DNA from: Exophiala sp. HKRS030
Taxonomy: Eukaryota; Ascomycota; Eurotiomycetes; Chaetothyriales; Herpotrichiellaceae
Direction of reading: 5' to 3'
Assembly: GCA_023897205.1 (NCBI GenBank)
Contig: JAHWDD010000012.1
Location: 124,001-188,000, forward strand
DNA length: 64,000 bases
The notes below the pieces were generated by a model. That model ran no database searches, was not told the DNA's origin, and saw only the letters and a program-made list of their open reading frames with translations. The translations under genes and the position numbers were made by a program. Positions 24,032 through 33,364 of the stretch are shown here, in pieces. The first letter of the stretch is position 1. Each line of letters begins with the position of its first letter.

Positions 24032-25834
24032 ATGAAATTGTCCCTCATCACCTTGGCCCTGGGCCTGGCTTCATCCGTTTCAGCGCGGAGAACAGGTGCA
24101 CATGTCGGTAAACAATTCCCTCAAGCCAAGAGGAACATTGCACCGAGGGCAGCAGTAGCAGAAGCAGCAGCTCCAGCCACTCCGCAACTCGAGAAACGAG
24201 CTTCGCATCAATTCTTGACAAACACCACCAAAAGTATGACCTCTGGTCCCCGCGAGATCCTGCTGACATTCTTTGCTAACACCTACCCAGAATTCGCCGT
24301 CAATGGAAGCGCGATCCCAGATGTCGACTTCGACGTCGGCGAATCCTATGCCGGTCTTCTACCCATTTCGGATGCCAAAGACTCCCCGGAACTGTTTTGG
24401 TGGTTCTTCCCTTCGACCAACCCTGCGGCGAAGAACGAAATTGTGATTTGGCTCAACGGTGGTCCTGGTTGCAGTTCTCTAGAGGGCTTCCTACAAGGTT
24501 AGGAGAGCAAACATGGAAAGGACCATCAAGCTCTGCCTGCTAACGCGATATGCTCAGAAAACGGACCCTTCTTATGGCAATACGGTACTTACAAGCCTGT
24601 ACGAAATCTCTGGTCATGGACCAATCTGACCAACATGGTCTGGGTGGAACGTAAGTTAGGCCAGGTCTAATGCCTGCAACACGACACATCTAAGCTAACA
24701 ATGTGTGCTCGCGTCACAGAACCCGTGGGAACCGGTTTCACTCAAGGTAAAGTCAACGCGACCTCAGAAGCCGACGTGGCAGCGGACTTTTTGGGATTCT
24801 TCAAGAACTTTGTCAAGACCTTTTCCATGCAAGGTTACACTGTCTATGTCACCGGCGAGTCCTACGCGGGTTACTACGTGCCCTACATCGCGGATGCCAT
24901 GTTCAACGCCAACGACACGGAATACTACAACATCAGTTCCATCATGATCTACGACCCTAGTCTGAGTTACGACGTGGTCCAAGAACAACTCCCGGCCGCG
25001 GCGTTTGCGAACTACTGGGCCGACGCACTCTCCTTGAACAAGACTTACATGGCTCAACTGAACAACATGTCAGACACTTGTGGCTACACGTCCTTTTTGG
25101 AGGAGGCGTTGACGTTCCCACCCAAAGGTCCCCTCCCCACGCCTCCCAACGTCGACCTCGACGACGACAGCTGCGACACTTTTGATTCTTTAGTTAATGC
25201 CATCTCCGAGGTCAACCCTTGCTTTGACATCTACCAAATCTTCACGACGTGCCCTGTGCTTTGGGACGTTCTGGGTTTCCCCGGTTCGTTTGACTATCTC
25301 CCCGAAGGAGCCAGCATCTACTTCAACCGGACGGACGTGCAAAAGGCCATTCACGCGCCGATCCAACCCTGGGACGAATGCAGTGCCAACCCGGTGTTTG
25401 TCAACAACACGGACACGTCTACACCATCGACGTTGAGCGTGTTGCCAGGTGTCATCGAAAAGGCCGACCGTGTCATCATCGGCCATGGACTCATCGACAT
25501 GGTTTTGATCTTCAACGGAACTTTGGTTGCAGTTCAGAACATGACCTTCAACGGAGGACAAGGGTTTTCGGTTCCACCCGCAGAGTGGGATGATTTCTAT
25601 GTCCCTTACCACGTCTCGTACAGCAATCAGTTGGGCGACCTGGCCGGTGCAGGACACATGGGTCAGTACCACACCGAGAGAGGTTTGACCGTGGTGACGG
25701 TTCAACTGTCGGGTCACATGATTCCTCAGTATGCCCCCAGCGCGGCCTACAGGCATCTTGAGTTCTTGTTGGGTCGGATCCCCGATTTGGGCACCGTGGG
25801 ACCATTTACGACCATGAAGAATACAAGTTATTAG
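24032..25834 (+). CDS. Secreted serine carboxypeptidase (peptidase family S10)
   Basis: Four exons (24032..24233, 24291..24497, 24558..24650, 24720..25834) encode 538 residues. S10 enzymes remove C-terminal amino acids at acid pH in the vacuole or outside the cell. The start [18 protein letters not shown] is a signal peptide. Dibasic KR sites near residues 35 and 60 suggest a Kex2-cleaved propeptide. [13 protein letters not shown] forms the substrate-carboxylate and oxyanion region. [14 protein letters not shown] has the catalytic Ser at about 215. [14 protein letters not shown] carries the probable Asp, and [11 protein letters not shown] the His. All three introns are 57-70 bp, phase 1. Many Asn-X-Ser/Thr sites fit secretion. 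The ATG at 24032 starts the signal peptide exactly, so the longer frame from 24002 is not used. Confidence 0.95.
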
Positions 25835-27275
25835 GGGAGAGAGAAAAGGAAGAAGGAAAGACTGTTCATGAGGAGGCATGGGAACAGTTGGAGAGAGGAT
25901 GTGGAAGTAATGACTGTATATACGTATGTGGGATGATCTGAATGAGTAGTAATGAAGGATTGATTGCATCCGGTATTACAGAGTGTAAGTCCTAGAAATG
26001 TCTTGATCTTTGTCCGTCACAGACATCCGACATCAATCTTATCATATCGTTATTGTTATTATCTTATCATATCTTGTCTGAACCCCTCACTTCCATCTCC
26101 TGCCCTAATAGGAACATTTTATGTTTTGTACAGTACAGTAATTGACCCCACCATCCATCACTGGGATTCTTACAGTGACTGGCTTTTTGATCGCCCTCCT
26201 TTTCTCGCACAGGGAACAGATTAAACAGCAGGTACTGTACTAATATGAACATACATCCATCACTTCGATAGCCGGTATGTATTTAGGTAAGGACCGTATC
26301 AACGAGGACAGTACGGTCAAAAAAAGTTGTCCCACCTCTGAAGCCGAACTCACCACCCGACCACAAAACACTTGACCCCACATTGATTGGATCCATGGAA
26401 CTCGTAAACTTGACACTTTGATCCTGGCTTGAAGAACTAGAGAAACTTCGTGGGGCTATTCTTTCAATGCCTCGAAACTGAGAGTTCTGGGACTTGTGAC
26501 CCTACCTTACGAACTGACATGTAAACCTGTCCTTGTATGGCTTCACGCATCGTCTTCGGACACTTTGTGAATGATGTTGACCTAACAAAGTACAATGTGC
26601 TCTCCATGTCACAATGCCCAAGGTACAGGCAGGTATTAAACCGAGACTCCGTCAAGTATGCTTGGAGTGATCCCGAAAAGTCATACGGAGTGAGAATGAA
26701 AAAAAAATGGAGACGGTAAACCACGGTCTTTTTGCCAGTCCTACAGTAACCTGGTCCTCACTGTCATGTTCACGTTGGGGGTAGGGCCTAGAAACAGGGC
26801 GTTCGTAGACCCGTCATTGACCTATTCGTAGGTAGCCTTGAAAACGATCGAGTGTGGTGTTTGTCCGTATTACCCTTTCCATTTTTCCACCCATCTGGTG
26901 TGATTGTTTTACGAGTTCAACGCAGTACCTGGTATCAAAATCTCCATGATTGTGGGGAAACCCGCTTTCTCTAAGATCCATCATCATCATCATCATCCAT
27001 TTATTTACTTCACTTCCCATTACCTCCTCGGGATATTATTGTCACTTGCACATTACCTACACAAAAAGACACTACTCTACCACTCGTAATAACTTGTTGA
27101 GGAGTTGTCGACCACGGTGACACGATCAATCAGGACCTGGTGTCTTTTGCCCGACACATCTTTACTCGAGTCAAAGGCGATCAAGTATAACCAAAGGTGG
27201 CCGAGCCGACACCGTTTACATCAACTGCCGAAAACAACTAGCAAGTGAAAGAATACTGCAACAACAACCATCAAA
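25835..27275. other. Intergenic region
   Basis: 1.44 kb of AT-leaning non-coding DNA between the carboxypeptidase and the dioxygenase. It includes a CAT microsatellite. No protein-like frame longer than about 60 codons. Confidence 0.6.
26979..26996 (+). repeat. CAT trinucleotide microsatellite
   Basis: Six perfect CAT units in intergenic DNA about 280 bp upstream of the dioxygenase start. Confidence 0.85.
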
Positions 27276-28729
27276 ATGAATAAACTCGACGACCTCAAAC
27301 ACAACCTTACCGAGGAAAAGGTACAAAATGAAAAGGTATGTACGTCCCTGACGGTCCATCAGAAAAGAAACTACGTCTCGTGTTCTCGTGTTTGTTTCCT
27401 TGGTGTGTACTAACGTCACTTTATAGCCATCAAACGGTACCATCTCCCGTGGTCCATCACCTAACCGAGGTCAATCACTCCGTGATGTCGACGCGGTTGG
27501 TCCGGATTGTGACAACAAGAGAGATTGGCAAAAGAAACGTGGTATCGACATAACCAAACAAGTCAGACTGGTCAAGTTGAATCACATGAGGTATCAACAT
27601 CCAGATCTGAATAAGATCACTACATTCTTGAGGGGTAAGTTTTTGATTTTCCTCCCACCCCCCCCCCCCCTTGAACCACAACGTCCTGCGCAAGGCCTTG
27701 CTGACTCTTCAGACTTTGGTATGCACGTCACGAAAAAGGGTGACGGTGAGCGTTGGTTCAGGGGTTACGGACCGGATCAGTACGTTTATTACGCCAAAGA
27801 GGGACCTAAAAAGTACTTGGGAGGATCGTTCGAGGTCGAATCTCGTGAAGAACTCGAAAAGGTCCTCAAATTGCCCGGTGCCACCGTCGTGTCAAACGGG
27901 ATCGAAGAGATGAAGGACGCCCCAGGGGGTGGATACATCGTCACCATCGCCGACCCCGAAGGATTCTTGGTCAATTTCGTCTGGGGTCAAGCGCCCGTCA
28001 AGGAAGAACGTGCGAAACCGGCAAAACTGAAATTGAACGACGAGGTCGACAAACCGAGACAAAAGGCTTTTCAGAGGTTCGATCCTGGACCGGCAGAAGT
28101 TCACAAGGTGAGTTTTTTTTAGTTTTTTTTTTCCTTTGGGGTTTGCTGATTGATCACTCAAACTGTACCCTCGTTGTGGAAATGACACGCTGACAATTGA
28201 ACCTCTCCTTTCTCAGCTCGGTCATTTCGGTCTCAACGTACAAGATTTCCCTGCACAAATGACGTGGTACACGACTCACTTCAACATTGTCCCGTCGGAC
28301 ATTTTGTACGTGCCATTGGACAAGATCGATCCCGAGACGAATCGACCCGCCCGGAAGGAGGTTGCTCTTTTCGCCATGATCGATCGAGGTCAAGATCTCG
28401 TGGATCACCATACTTTCTTCATGACCACTTTGACCCCGGGGGTCGAAAAACATGTCCACCACTCGTCCTACGAGGTTCACGACTTCGACACTCAGGCCCT
28501 CGGCCACCAATGGTTGGCCGAGAAGAAATACACCCCGGTGTGGGGGGTCGGTCGACACATCCTGGGGTCGCAAATCTTTGATTACTGGTGGGACATCAAC
28601 GGGTTCATGGTGGAACATTACGCCGATGGTGACCTCGTCAACATCGACACGCCCATGGGCTATGGACCCGCCGGTCACGAAGGGTTGGCCGTATGGGGTC
28701 CTGACGTCCCTACCGAGTTTTTGGAGTAA
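27276..28729 (+). CDS. Extradiol-type ring-cleavage dioxygenase (VOC superfamily, catechol 2,3-dioxygenase-like)
   Basis: Four exons (27276..27335, 27427..27634, 27713..28107, 28217..28729) encode 391 residues. Type I extradiol enzymes use Fe(II) to open catechols beside the two hydroxyls. Two glyoxalase-fold halves are visible: the N-terminal half from VKLNHMRYQHPDL and a C-terminal half from LGHFGLNVQDFP. The expected metal ligands lie in the C-terminal half: H224 (LGHFGL), H302 or H303 (VHHSSYEV) and E354 (MVEHYADGD). An unusual polar extension of about 70 residues precedes the first domain. Introns are 72-109 bp; the second holds a 13-C run. The gene is tail-to-tail with a FAH-domain gene whose family acts downstream of meta-cleavage. 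The substrate is unknown. Confidence 0.85.
27658..27670 (+). repeat. Poly-C run inside an intron
   Basis: Thirteen consecutive C residues in intron 2 of the dioxygenase, between the GTAAGT donor and the CTTCAG acceptor. A homopolymer of this kind is also prone to sequencing error, but it does not affect the reading frame. Confidence 0.9.
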
Positions 28730-28749
28730 ATCGAAGTCACCTAATTAAC

Positions 28750-28773
28750 AGTCACTCAGTCACTCAGTCACTC
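28750..28773 (+). repeat. AGTCACTC octamer repeat
   Basis: Three perfect tandem copies of AGTCACTC, 20 bp past the dioxygenase stop codon, hence probably in its 3' UTR. Confidence 0.85.
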
Positions 28774-28987
28774 ATCGGACAAGGGCCAATACCGACTATA
28801 ACCGCCATCTCCACCGACACCACTACCGCCGACGAAGAAAGTGTTGTACATGTGGAATGGAGGACAGGGTCACGGTGGGAGGTTGGGAAACAATCTTTTC
28901 GACGACACACACGGTCGTTTTCCTACACAAAGAGACACACGTATTTTTTCACACAAACACATGTATCCCCATGACGATTTGCACGAC

Positions 28988-28994
<7 letters not shown>

Positions 28995-29036
<42 letters not shown>
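28995..29036 (+). repeat. GA dinucleotide microsatellite
   Basis: A pure run of 21 GA units (42 bp) in a longer purine-rich tract between convergent genes. Such tracts are length-variable and can adopt triplex DNA. Confidence 0.95.
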
Positions 29037-29040
<4 letters not shown>

Positions 29041-29589
29041 CGTTGAACATTTGAAAAGGAATGTCCCCCTTTTGGGGTGAATGATTTCGGACCGAAAGAG
29101 AGGGAGAAAGAGGCGTGATGGCGCCTTGTTCAAGCAAAGTCGGAAAAAGAGAATTCAAAGTACAGATTGATATTGACATGAGGGCGGGCCACGAAAGGTA
29201 GCAAGTAGTATTTGAGTAGTCTTTTTTTCATTTTCTTTGATCCGACCAACGAGGCGATTGGTGGTCTATCCAAATCACATAACACACAAGTTCAAGAAGC
29301 TTTCTACATTCCAAAAATAGAATCCGTTCCCTAGACCAACGCTCACGTTCACACAAAACACCGAGACCACTGCATACGCTTGTACTTTGGTTCTGTACAC
29401 CGAGTCGGACGGCAATCCCGTTGCAATTTCTGGATCGGATAGATTGATTCATTTTGAGAAAAATGGCCTTCTAGTTGGGTATTTACACCAGAGCGAAAAA
29501 GTCCATCACACAAAGCAGAGAGCACAACCTCTTGATCTAGATGGGGTTTTTTTTTTCAAAACTACCGAGACTTCCTTCTGAGTGTCCTT

Positions 29590-30595
29590 TCACATCTGTT
29601 CATAGTGAACCTTGTTGATCAAGGTACCAATCTTTTCAATCTCGACCCTGATGTCACCCTTGTCCTCCAGGACGACCCTGGGTTGACGGAAGTAACCGAT
29701 GCCGGCGGGGGTACCGGTCAGGAAGATGGTGCCGGCCTCCAAGGTGGTACCTTGGGACAAGTAGCTGATTTGTTTCTTGATGTCAAAGATCATGTTCCTG
29801 TACACAAGAGACACGGGTCAGAATAAAATTGTCACTTTGGTTTTGGTCGAGGCAAGAAGAAACATACTTGGTGTTACCGTCCTGGACGGTCTTTCCGTTG
29901 TAGATGGCCTTGATGTCCAAAGTCTGAGGGTCGGGGATGACATCCTTGGTGACCAAAACCGGTCCGAGGGGACAACTTCCATCCAGACCTTTGGAGAAGG
30001 ACCATTGTGTGGTCAACATCTGCATCGTCCGGGCCGAAACGTCGTTGCTGCAGGTGTACCCGAGAACGTAGTCGAGAGCCTTGTCTTCAGGAATGTCACG
30101 ACCGGTCTTGCCGATCACGACGCAAAGTTCCGCCTCGTAATCCGAAGTTCCATCCTGCGCGGCCTTGGGGACGGGGATAGCAGCCGGGTACGGGTCGGCG
30201 AGAGCGGTACGCGGTTTCGTGAAGAGGATGGGGGCTTTTGGGAGGGCCATGTTCGCTTCCTGTGATCATTCACAATCAGTACTGGGGAAGTTGATTTCTC
30301 GCAGATTTGTTTTTTTCTGCAGGCCACTCACATTCGCGTGGTCCTTGTAGTTCAAACCCAAGCATCGGATATAGTTGCAGTCTTCCATCGACACCGGTGA
30401 CAGCAATTGCTTGACGGTGTAGACGATCGAGGTAACCTCGGGAGTGAAGATGGAACCATTGATCAGGTATGCCTCGACCTTCTTGCCCTCAAAGGTGTCG
30501 AGACCGACATCTCGGCTGGTGTCTTTGAGTTGGCCGAGATGGACTCTGTTGTCCTCGTTGGCGATGAAGCGGATGATGTGAGTTGCCTTGGCCAT
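29590..30595 (-). CDS. Fumarylacetoacetate-hydrolase (FAH) domain protein
   Basis: Three exons (30332..30595, 29868..30259, 29590..29797) encode 287 residues. FAH-family enzymes hydrolyse or isomerise beta-diketo and ring-cleavage products, using a divalent metal held by acidic residues. CLGLNYKDHAN (residues 78-88) is the domain entry. DYEAELCVVIGKTGRD supplies the Glu pair, and LGYTCSNDVSARTMQ the next conserved stretch. GTIFLTGTPAGIGY is the late Thr-Gly-Thr-Pro motif. Introns of 70-72 bp restore each of these. The size and lack of the SH3-like N-terminal domain point to a HpcE/HpcG or FAHD1-like member rather than tyrosine-pathway FAH. Its convergent partner is an extradiol dioxygenase, suggesting shared aromatic catabolism. 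No targeting peptide is evident. Confidence 0.92.
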
Positions 30596-31205
30596 TTTTG
30601 TTTTCTGAGTCGGAGAAAGTACGAGTATTGTTGTGGTTTGGGTTGAAATGTGTGCGTAGGGAAACGAAATAGCTAGAGAAGATGGAAATCAAATCACCTA
30701 CCAAAGAGTAAAGTGAAGCTGCGAAACAGTACCAACCGTCGACATCTCTTCAAGGCCCCACGGTGTAACTTTCTTTGCCCGATGATTCCCTTGTGTGGCC
30801 GCTGTTCATCGGGATAACATTGAACCCTGGAATCACCCCCGCGGTTGTTGCGGGAAAAGAGAGTCTCCGACTTGAGGGAACTGGCGGAGTCTTCTCCGAT
30901 CCAAGTGGTCCAAAATGGGGGACCAAGGACGGTGATTGTTCAAATGCCGATGGGGGACTTGATGGAGGGGTTTGGTTGTCGTACTTGTACGAGAAGAAAT
31001 CCTCAGAGATGGTGGGGTGGGAAATGAACAACTCTTTTGACTGATTGAGTGTGTGATGGCGAAAACCGCCGCAGCCCGAGTCAAGACTCGCTGCCGTCGC
31101 GGATTGCCGTCTTTAGCCGTGATGACTTATCAGCGCACGTGACTGAAAATGTATAGCACGTGACCCCATAAAACAACGGGCTTGGCCTGTTGTGCGAAGA
31201 CCGTG
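30596..31205. other. Divergent intergenic region
   Basis: 610 bp between the FAH gene and the threonine-aldolase-like gene, so two promoters. CACGTGA-type strings occur near 31135 and 31156 (GCACGTGAC twice), E-box-like sites of bHLH factors. No gene seen. Confidence 0.6.
31134..31164. promoter_or_regulatory. Two GCACGTGAC E-box-like motifs
   Basis: GCACGTGAC occurs at about 31135 and again at about 31157, roughly 50-70 bp upstream of the lyase start at 31206. CACGTGA is a common target of fungal bHLH proteins. The closeness of two identical 9-mers to the start codon suggests a promoter element; no binding data are implied. Confidence 0.4.
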
Positions 31206-32330
31206 ATGGCAGGGTCCTTGTCATTTCTCAGCTGCGTCGATCCAAGAAGAAACGCCGTGCCTAGAGTGATGGTCAAGCGAAGTTTTGCCGATGACTATGG
31301 CGAGGGAGCACATCCTAGGATCCTAGAAGCCCTTGCCAGAAGCAACCTCTCACAACAGCCAGGTTATGGCAATGATGAATTTTGCACTCAGGCCAGGTCA
31401 CTCATCAGAGAGAGTATCGGTGTCGAGGATGCTTCGGTTTTCTTCGTCACAGGAGGGACCCCCGCCAATTTGATATCAATAGCTTCTTGTCTCCGACCAC
31501 ACGAAGCCGTCATTGCAGCGACGTCAGGCCACATCTCAAGCAAGGAGGCAGGGGCCATTGAAGCGACCGGCCACAAAGTCATCCTTGCCCCCGGGACCAA
31601 TGGGAAGCTGACGCCAAAAGCCGTCCAAGTGGCAGTCAACCAGAATTCCATGTTCCCCCATAACCCAAAGCCACGAATGGTATACATTTCAAACGCGACC
31701 GAGACGGGAACGGTCTACACTAAACGGGAACTGGAGGTCCTCGCCGACCTTTGCAAATGTCTCAACCTCATTCTCTTCATGGACGGTGCTCGACTCGCTG
31801 TTGCCTTGACATCTCCGGCCAATGACATGTCCTTGCAAGACATTTACAACCTCACCGACATGTTCTGGATTGGTGGCACGAAAATGGGCGCATTGCTGGG
31901 CGAGGCGGTTGTCATCAAGGACAAGACTGTTGCTGACGAATTCCCTTACCACATGAAGCAACGTGGATCTTTGCTGGCCAAAGGCCGAGTCTTGGGCATT
32001 CAGTTCGCCGAGCTCTTTCAAGACGAGCTGATCTTCGACCTCGCAAAACACGCCAACAAGATGGCCGCGGAAATTTCTTCCCACTTTGTCAAAGTCGGTG
32101 TCAAGTTACAGGCGACTACGGAGACTAATCATGTCTTTCCCATTCTATCCCAAAGAGTCGTGGAAGCCCTGCAAAAGGACTTCGTCTTTCATACCTGGGA
32201 ACAGCTTCCAGATGGTCAGGTGATCATTCGACTCTTGACCTCATGGGCCACAAGGGTAGAAGACGTGCAGGCGTTGAAAGTCCGCGTCAGTCAACTAGTG
32301 GGCTCAACAACGAACGGCATCACATCATGA
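31206..32330 (+). CDS. Threonine-aldolase-family PLP enzyme (beta-eliminating lyase)
   Basis: A single exon gives 374 residues from the ATG at 31206. A second in-frame ATG at 31269 (MVKRSFADDYGEG) is closer to the usual family start, where a sequence like FxxDYxEGAHPRIL begins the protein, and may be the true one. Low-specificity threonine aldolases split threonine or related beta-hydroxy amino acids to glycine and an aldehyde using PLP. GYGNDEFCTQA, VFFVTGGTPANL, and DGARLAVAL (Asp and Arg that hold PLP) are visible. The Schiff-base lysine is in FWIGGTKMGALLGEA. These sites are all intact. The substrate cannot be told; bacterial-style members also act on phenylserine. It runs divergent from the FAH gene. 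Confidence 0.9.
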   Translation: MAGSLSFLSCVDPRRNAVPRVMVKRSFADDYGEGAHPRILEALARSNLSQQPGYGNDEFCTQARSLIRESIGVEDASVFFVTGGTPANLISIASCLRPHEAVIAATSGHISSKEAGAIEATGHKVILAPGTNGKLTPKAVQVAVNQNSMFPHNPKPRMVYISNATETGTVYTKRELEVLADLCKCLNLILFMDGARLAVALTSPANDMSLQDIYNLTDMFWIGGTKMGALLGEAVVIKDKTVADEFPYHMKQRGSLLAKGRVLGIQFAELFQDELIFDLAKHANKMAAEISSHFVKVGVKLQATTETNHVFPILSQRVVEALQKDFVFHTWEQLPDGQVIIRLLTSWATRVEDVQALKVRVSQLVGSTTNGITS

Positions 32331-33364
32331 TTTGGCAAGTAGATTTCAGTACTTGTGCTCCCAAAGACGAAAAGTTATTAGACCTTAGAATGTTATTTTA
32401 GAATTGGTATTGAGGATCCCGAGTCGAGGCAGCCTGTGTAGGTTGCGACAAACAATGACCGTCCTACGCCAGTCATTCGAGTCATAGTCAGCAAGTGGCA
32501 CCACCTTTCACAGATCCGTTAATGAATACCTTCCATGACGGGTGTGTATCTACCAAAACATTACTTGAGACAGGCCGCAGAGCCTACATCGAAGCAGGTG
32601 AGTGACAACACTCGTACATATGCCGACTACTGTTCTTGCATCAGCACAGATGTTGTGCTGCAATGATCAGGTTCATCGGCGTGTATCTCGCTGAAAGTGC
32701 CCCATCCAGGTAATATCCAGCGAAGACGCCGAAATATTCGCCTCGCTCTTTCCAGATGAGGTTATCTTGAGCGAGGCAGCCAGGACGATGAGGGAAGGCG
32801 AGCTCCTACGCACGGGGAAGACGGTTGCTCAAATCCATGCTCGATCATTGGCTCATCTGGACTGAAGAGGATTATGTGGATCTGAGGACGGATTTCAATC
32901 CCCTTGAAATTCTGGGACCCTTTGAGATCCCTTAGCTTCCGATTTGATGATATCACTTGTTTCGCCGCCGACGTACGTCGCTGATGGACCAAATCAAGAC
33001 GAACATTATTGAATGCGCATCTACCGACGCGACTCTCAGGGTCTTTTTGCTGCTTCAGTTTTCATGTCTAAGCTTTTTAACTGGTGGTGATCCATCGTCG
33101 ATCTCCAGTATTTGTTTTGGCCACGTCCTCATTGGAAGGATCTGTGCCAACCGAAGTGTGTAAACGTCATGACGCAGTTCAGTCATGCTACGGCAACTTA
33201 TCGAAGCCACGGTGTATGTAAGTGGAGTTTGAAACCGTCACCAAAGCCCGTGATGCGTGCTCGATACTAAGGATCCAGCTTTATTAAAAATCTCAACGAA
33301 GAAGGGTTCTCTAGCTGCACTTGCCTCCTCGTATACATTCATATAACCTTCATCTCTGCAGTTT
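32331..33364. other. Intergenic region with a possible gene remnant
   Basis: About 1 kb between the lyase and catalase genes. Its middle contains coding-like pieces listed separately. The 200 bp before the catalase start is promoter DNA. Confidence 0.55.
32522..32865 (+). pseudogene. Possible small gene or eroded gene remnant
   Basis: Three coding-like blocks with splice-like borders lie in one row. From the ATG at 32522 a frame reads MNTFHDGCVSTKTLLETGRR and ends at a GTGAGT donor. A CACAG acceptor follows near 32648. A final block (32710..32865) reads DAEIFASLFPDEVILSEAAR and continues to a TGA. The first block in its best frame meets a stop soon after the second acceptor, so no single intact reading is obtained unless the ATG at 32535 (another frame) is used. 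I do not recognise the protein. It may be decayed, or a short gene that I cannot splice correctly. Confidence 0.3.

Larger units (their letters stand above)
28730..29589. other. Tail-to-tail intergenic region
   Basis: 860 bp between the convergent dioxygenase and FAH genes. It holds the two tandem repeats listed below. The long frames here come from the GA repeat. Confidence 0.65.
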
